Below are positions 60,165 to 64,000 of a stretch of DNA of 64,000 nt, piece after piece. Origin of the DNA: Sanguinoderma infundibulare (taxonomy: Eukaryota; Basidiomycota; Agaricomycetes; Polyporales; Polyporaceae); assembly GCA_032821775.1 (NCBI GenBank), contig JAVLRN010000005.1, forward strand, positions 2,790,001-2,854,000, in the 5' to 3' direction. The notes beneath the pieces were generated by a model. That model was given only the letters and a program-made list of their open reading frames with translations, was not told the DNA's origin and ran no database searches. Position 1 is the first letter of the stretch, and the number at the start of each line of letters is the position of its first letter. A program made the translations under genes and the position numbers.

Positions 60165-60569
60165 ATGCCTCGGTTCTTGTTCCACCCTACCCGGCCTCCT
60201 GACTCGACGTCTCCCGGTCGGGGACGGCGTGTCGGACATCCGTCCACACGCCGCGTCCCTGGCCCCCGCGTTCGACCTCGCTTTCCTTTCGTATAACGAC
60301 CTGCTGCAGAGCCCCCAATGTCTGGTCAGCCCTCCTTGACCCATACGGACGACGCCTACTGTTGCTTCGCCCTCGAACCCTCGAGCCTCCCTCCTCGATC
60401 ACCAAGCGTCAGGCTTATGCCGTGTACCACACGGTGGCGATCATGAAGGAACACTTGGTGAGTCGCCTACTCAACTCCCACCTCCCTACTTTGGCTAACC
60501 CCGTCAATTGCGGTGCAGAAGGTCGAGCGGGCGCATACGACTACCGCTCCCGCCCCAGTGGGCGGTTGA
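60165..60569 (+). CDS. Possible gene related to the FHPTRPP repeat ORF
   Basis: Begins MPRFLFHPTRPPDSTSPG, matching the start of the repeat ORFs (MKRYLFHPTRPPDS). The first frame ends at 60296. A coding-looking exon further on (ITKRQAYAVYHTVAIMKEHL) is followed by a clean intron (gtgagtcgcc...gtgcag, about 60460-60520) and a short final exon KVERAHTTTAPAPVGG ending near 60569. How the first and later exons join is not resolved. The locus lies outside the repeat copies and has its own TATA box, so it may be a host member of the family from which the repeats took their 5' end. Function is unknown. Confidence 0.35.
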
Positions 60570-61678
60570 AGCGGGGTCGTGTCCACACCACCCTCGAGCA
60601 CGGATGCCTTTCCGTCATGCCCCGTATACGGTGCACTCGGTAAGTAGCTCCCGCACGTCGTCCTAAGTTTGTATCTCACGCTCACACTGGATCAACAGAG
60701 GACCACCGGACAAGCGCGACAGGCGTTCGCCAGCCCCCGCGGGACTGGCGCAGGTCTCGTCCACGGTTGCGCGCGCGTCTCTCCCACCCCCTGCCTTCGG
60801 CCGGGGCCGTGGGGTGGAACGAGAGGGACGCGCCAGGAGGACCTGATTGGCTTTTGATGAGGCTTTGGCGCGGTTGTTTATGGAGGGTCTGTTGAGGTCG
60901 ATGTCAGTCGGGAGAAAAGAGAAAACCCCCGGGCGGCGCATGTGCACGATCACCGAGTTCGTTGTGTACACGCAGTCCGGCACAAAAACACGCAATAATA
61001 TAAAATTGTCAACTCGGAACATAGCCTCATGTGTGCTTTGATGTTCAAATGATCGACATGGCTAGGGTTCGATAGCTAGAACATTAACCGTACAACGACC
61101 TCCAGCTGCCAGCTATCGGCTTCCTTTTTGGTATCACTCAATATGGACTTACGCAGACGCCCATGCGCCATGGCCGACAGAACTTCAGCATCTCCTCTCG
61201 CACGTGAGACAAAACCCAAAATCTGTTGCCTAAACTTTGTAGATTAGCAATTTCTTCACAAAGTTTAGGAGGAACATTTTTATTTAAGAGCCTCCCCGTC
61301 AAGCCTATGGTTTTTTATTATTTCCTTCCCGCCAAAAGTGCCCGAGCGTGATAATTTTCAGTCACGTGATGCCCCACATTGTGGGCAAGGCCAATCTTAA
61401 GTGGTGTCTTCGCTCGCTAATACATGACGTGGACTTGATCGTCATGGGACCGCAAACCTCCGCAAACCTACTATATGCACGTCTGGATGACCCGTGTGCA
61501 GCCTGAGGTATATGGGTTTCAAGGGCGTCCTTCATATAATCGATACATGGTTGCTAGTACAGGGAAGCAAGACACGAAGGCAAGGAAAGCGCAAAACGCC
61601 ATCGTAGTAAGTGGCGAAGTTCCACCGGATACTGCAGCAGGGTGTGGTACTTCCCATAACCAGTTATTCTAATGCACA
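60570..61678. other. Intergenic; small hairpin
   Basis: No gene recognised. Inverted arms cctaaactttgt / acaaagtttagg at 61229-61240 and 61258-61269. A gtcacgtgat E-box-like site lies near 61361-61370. Confidence 0.45.
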
Positions 61679-62913
61679 TCAATCCATGACAGTGCCTCCA
61701 TTGAAGCCGATGCATTGCGCTTGTGAAACATAACCTTGTGTAAGCATGGGACGAACGTACAAACAGCGAACTAACCCGTGAGGAAGCTGGCCTCCGGCTT
61801 GACTATGTACGATACCAGTCCGGCGACGTCTGCTGGCTGCCCGACCGGCGTGTCAAGCGGCAGCTCCAGGTTCTGTTTTTGGTTGAACCAATGCAATGAT
61901 GTGTCAGAAGCTGGCACTGGTAGCTTCACAATCGCGTTCTTGCCTTGAACATGGTCGTGCAAGGGCCTCCGTTGAGGTCATCGTCGGGGTGAAGCACTAA
62001 ACAGACGTTCTTAGAAGGTATTCCCGCAACCTCGGCGACGACGCACTCATAGGAGTGGCAATAGCTCCGGAAGCCACTGTATTGACGGTAATGTTGTGCT
62101 TCCGCAGCTCGATCGCTGTGTTATACCAGTAAATAGTAAGTATGTTAGCCACCGTCGCATGCGTAATGTCATACTTACCTGCACACTGGGTCAGTCCGCG
62201 TATCGCAAACTTCGAGGCGACGTACGCAGAGGAATTGACGAACCCTGATATGCAAATCAGCATCAGGTCATCATGGACACGGGTGACGGCTGATTACCTT
62301 GCTTGGAAGCGGTGGAGCCTATCGCTATGAATATAAATCCAATGAGCATTCCCCACACGGTGCGAGGGACTCCGGAGGCCCGACCGTACCTATGATGCGG
62401 CCACCACGACCTTGTTGTATCATCTGCTGGGCAGCATGCTTGAAGCACAACATAACGCCCCGTGCGTTCACTGCAAGATGTGCGTCCCATTCCTCCACCG
62501 TCAAGTCCACGATGGAGGCCAGACGATGGATGGCTGCATTTGCGACCATCTGATCGAGCGAGGCCAACGAGTCGAGTCAACTACTCGGTTATTTCTCCCC
62601 GCCGACACGAACGAACTCGGAAACGACTCACTACATCGACCCCGCCAAGTTCCTGCCGCGTCTTCTCGACGAGGGCAACAACGTCCGCTTCAACGCTCAC
62701 GTCGCCCGTGACCGCGATCGCCCGCCTCCCCTTCTCTTCGACAGCCTTGACCACGGCGTGGAGTCTCTCCGGGTTGCGCGGGCTTCCGGCGACGGCGACG
62801 TCAAAGCCATCGTCGGCGAGCCGCAACGCGATGGCCTCCCCGATGCCTTGAGCTGCTCCGGTGACGATGGCGACGCGGGTGGGCGCTGCGGTACCGGTCC
62901 CGGTGACTGGCAT
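61679..62913 (-). CDS. Short-chain dehydrogenase/reductase (second paralog)
   Basis: Spliced protein of about 260 residues, paralogous to the SDR at 44388-45650. It starts MPVTGTGTAAPTRVAIVTGA (ATG 62913). It continues AAQGIGEAIALRLADDGFDV (same cofactor loop), GDVSVEADVVALVEKTRQEL, MVANAAIHRLASIVDLTVEE, NARGVMLCFKHAAQQMIQQG, the catalytic SAYVASKFAIRGLTQCA, LRKHNITVNTVASGAIATPM, LHPDDDLNGGPCTTMFK and PVGQPADVAGLVSYIVKPEA. The last exon (QCIGFNGGTVMD) ends at TGA 61679-61681. The NAG motif is NAA here, which may affect activity. A TATA box (reverse of ccttatac, 62951-62958) lies about 40 bp upstream of the ATG. Exon positions match the first paralog. Confidence 0.82.
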
Positions 62914-63560
62914 AATGGAAGCGTGTTTAAGGTGCACGGGCCTCCCACCTCCTTATACCCTGGCGCAAACGGGAAGTAAGTTTCCCTGTGGAAAGCCGGG
63001 ACGCCAAACCATGTTGGATTCATGGGGGTGCGAATACGGAAAGAAGTACGCCAACTTAACGCCATTCTTCGCTGTGCATGACCCGCCAACACGGCCGACC
63101 TTAGCCACAGCTAAGGCCACAGTTTATATGTATGCATGCCGTGGGGGGAGGGGGCGTGCTCCGGATTGACCTTCGCAAATTCCTTCCCGTCATGGGAAGA
63201 CTCACTTCCGGACACCTTCTGTACATGCTGCTGTTCTCTTGGGGTCGAAGGTTGTGACCTAGTGCGGTTGCGTTAAATTGCGACATATGCCATTCACGGT
63301 CAGGTTCAACTTGGATGAAAAAAGAATACAAGACGACGTACGCTAACCAACCTGAGCGAGCACGCGGACACTCCTTTAGGTAAGTGCACTTACGTTTGTA
63401 CCACATGGTGCGAACACATCAGGGAAAGTCCCAACGCCGGACTCAAACACACAGCGGAGTCAAGAATAGAGCGATACGATCATGACAACTATAAACGATT
63501 CACACACTTTTTGAAACCACAGTCCAACCAAAGAAAGCAAACATGCATCGAACATCGTGA
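62914..63560. other. Intergenic; promoter of SDR paralog
   Basis: Contains the TATA box noted for the SDR. No gene seen. Confidence 0.45.
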
Positions 63561-64000
63561 TCATAACGGCAAATCCAGCTCAGCAGCCCCGAAGCGCGCC
63601 TCGGGGAAGTACCGCGCGCGCACGGTGCGTCCGCCAAAGTACCGTCCGTCCATCTCCCGCACCGTCTTCCACGCCCCCACAGGCCCCGCGAAGAGCACGA
63701 AGATGCGCACCGCGTCCTCGTCGTTCTCCGGCGGTGGATACACCGGGTGGACGATCACACGCTCGACAGTCCCGTTCTTTGAGCACTCATCACCTGCCAC
63801 CACACGTAACTTATCAGCGGAAGCAACAACAAAGGACGCTCGGCTGGAGACGCACCGATCTCCCCGCGGAGATCCTCATCTTCGACATCTTCCAGCCCGA
63901 CCATGTTCGTAAGTACCACCACCCGACTCGGCTCCCCAAAGCGCTCCCTGTCCTCCCGCGCTTTCGCGTCCTCGTTCATGTTCACGATCTTGCCCATCTT
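63561..64000 (-). CDS. SPF45/RBM17-like splicing factor, C-terminal part
   Basis: The minus-strand gene enters from the right edge, so its N-terminal part is outside the window. Two exons are visible (intron about 63803-63867). They read [80 protein letters not shown] and [20 protein letters not shown], ending ELDLPL at TGA 63561-63563. This is the UHM-type RRM of SPF45, with the diagnostic RYF (R-x-F) loop and acidic helix (DEDL/GEIGDE). UHM domains bind ULM peptides of U2AF65, SF3B1 and SF1 in 3' splice site recognition. A G-patch domain would be expected upstream, beyond the window. Human U2AF65 is a lesser alternative, but the NMVG-DEDL start favours SPF45. Confidence 0.85.

Overview
The window looks like nuclear DNA of a mushroom-forming basidiomycete (Agaricomycete). 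The evidence is many short GT-AG introns of about 50-65 bp, dispersed intron-containing housekeeping genes with fungal-type products, a lineage-expanded family of F-box proteins, an RNase H-bearing LINE, and several small dispersed repeats. No bacterial operons, rRNA genes or CRISPR arrays were seen. The species cannot be named from sequence reading alone.

Region 1 (1-11 kb): a divergent pair encodes an Shr3-type ER permease chaperone (-) and a mitochondrial RsfS/Iojap-type protein (+). Next come three copies (A, B inverted, C) and a fragment of a dispersed repeat that carries a TATA box and a short FHPTRPP-starting reading frame. A frameshifted F-box gene sits between copies B and C. The Cdc4/Mlc1-type myosin light chain gene lies at 9.9-10.8 kb.

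Region 2 (11-24.3 kb): a nested repeat landscape. A proline/serine-rich repeat-family gene occurs intact-looking at 12.2-13.2 kb. A second copy is split by a 4.65 kb 5'-truncated LINE (16093-20748) with a 28-A tail and a 14-bp target duplication. A 2.2 kb foldback palindrome (arms of 1070 bp that look identical, outward-facing tRNA-like boxes) has inserted into an F-box-family pseudogene, with a 15-bp target duplication. Removing it restores the reading frame across the junction.

Region 3 (24-31.4 kb): the broken F-box relative and two intact paralogs in tandem on the minus strand, then a disordered basic protein.

Region 4 (32.8-45.7 kb): housekeeping genes. These are Vps1-type dynamin, a DUF7330-like protein, the divergent pair CIA2 (cytosolic Fe-S assembly) and DCN1 (cullin neddylation), and a first short-chain dehydrogenase (SDR).

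Region 5 (45.7-53.3 kb): a decayed unrecognised gene, a tandem pair of nucleoside 2-deoxyribosyltransferase-like genes, a small membrane protein, and an internal fragment of a succinyl-CoA:3-ketoacid CoA-transferase gene.

Region 6 (53.6-64 kb): a TBC-domain Rab GAP, mitochondrial succinate dehydrogenase flavoprotein SDH1, a locus resembling the source of the FHPTRPP repeat ORF, a second SDR paralog on the minus strand, and the C-terminal part of an SPF45/RBM17-like splicing factor running off the right edge.

The most notable features are the foldback element with its in-frame footprint in the F-box relative, the nested LINE whose reading frame is broken only by nonsense codons, and the promoter-plus-ORF repeat family.
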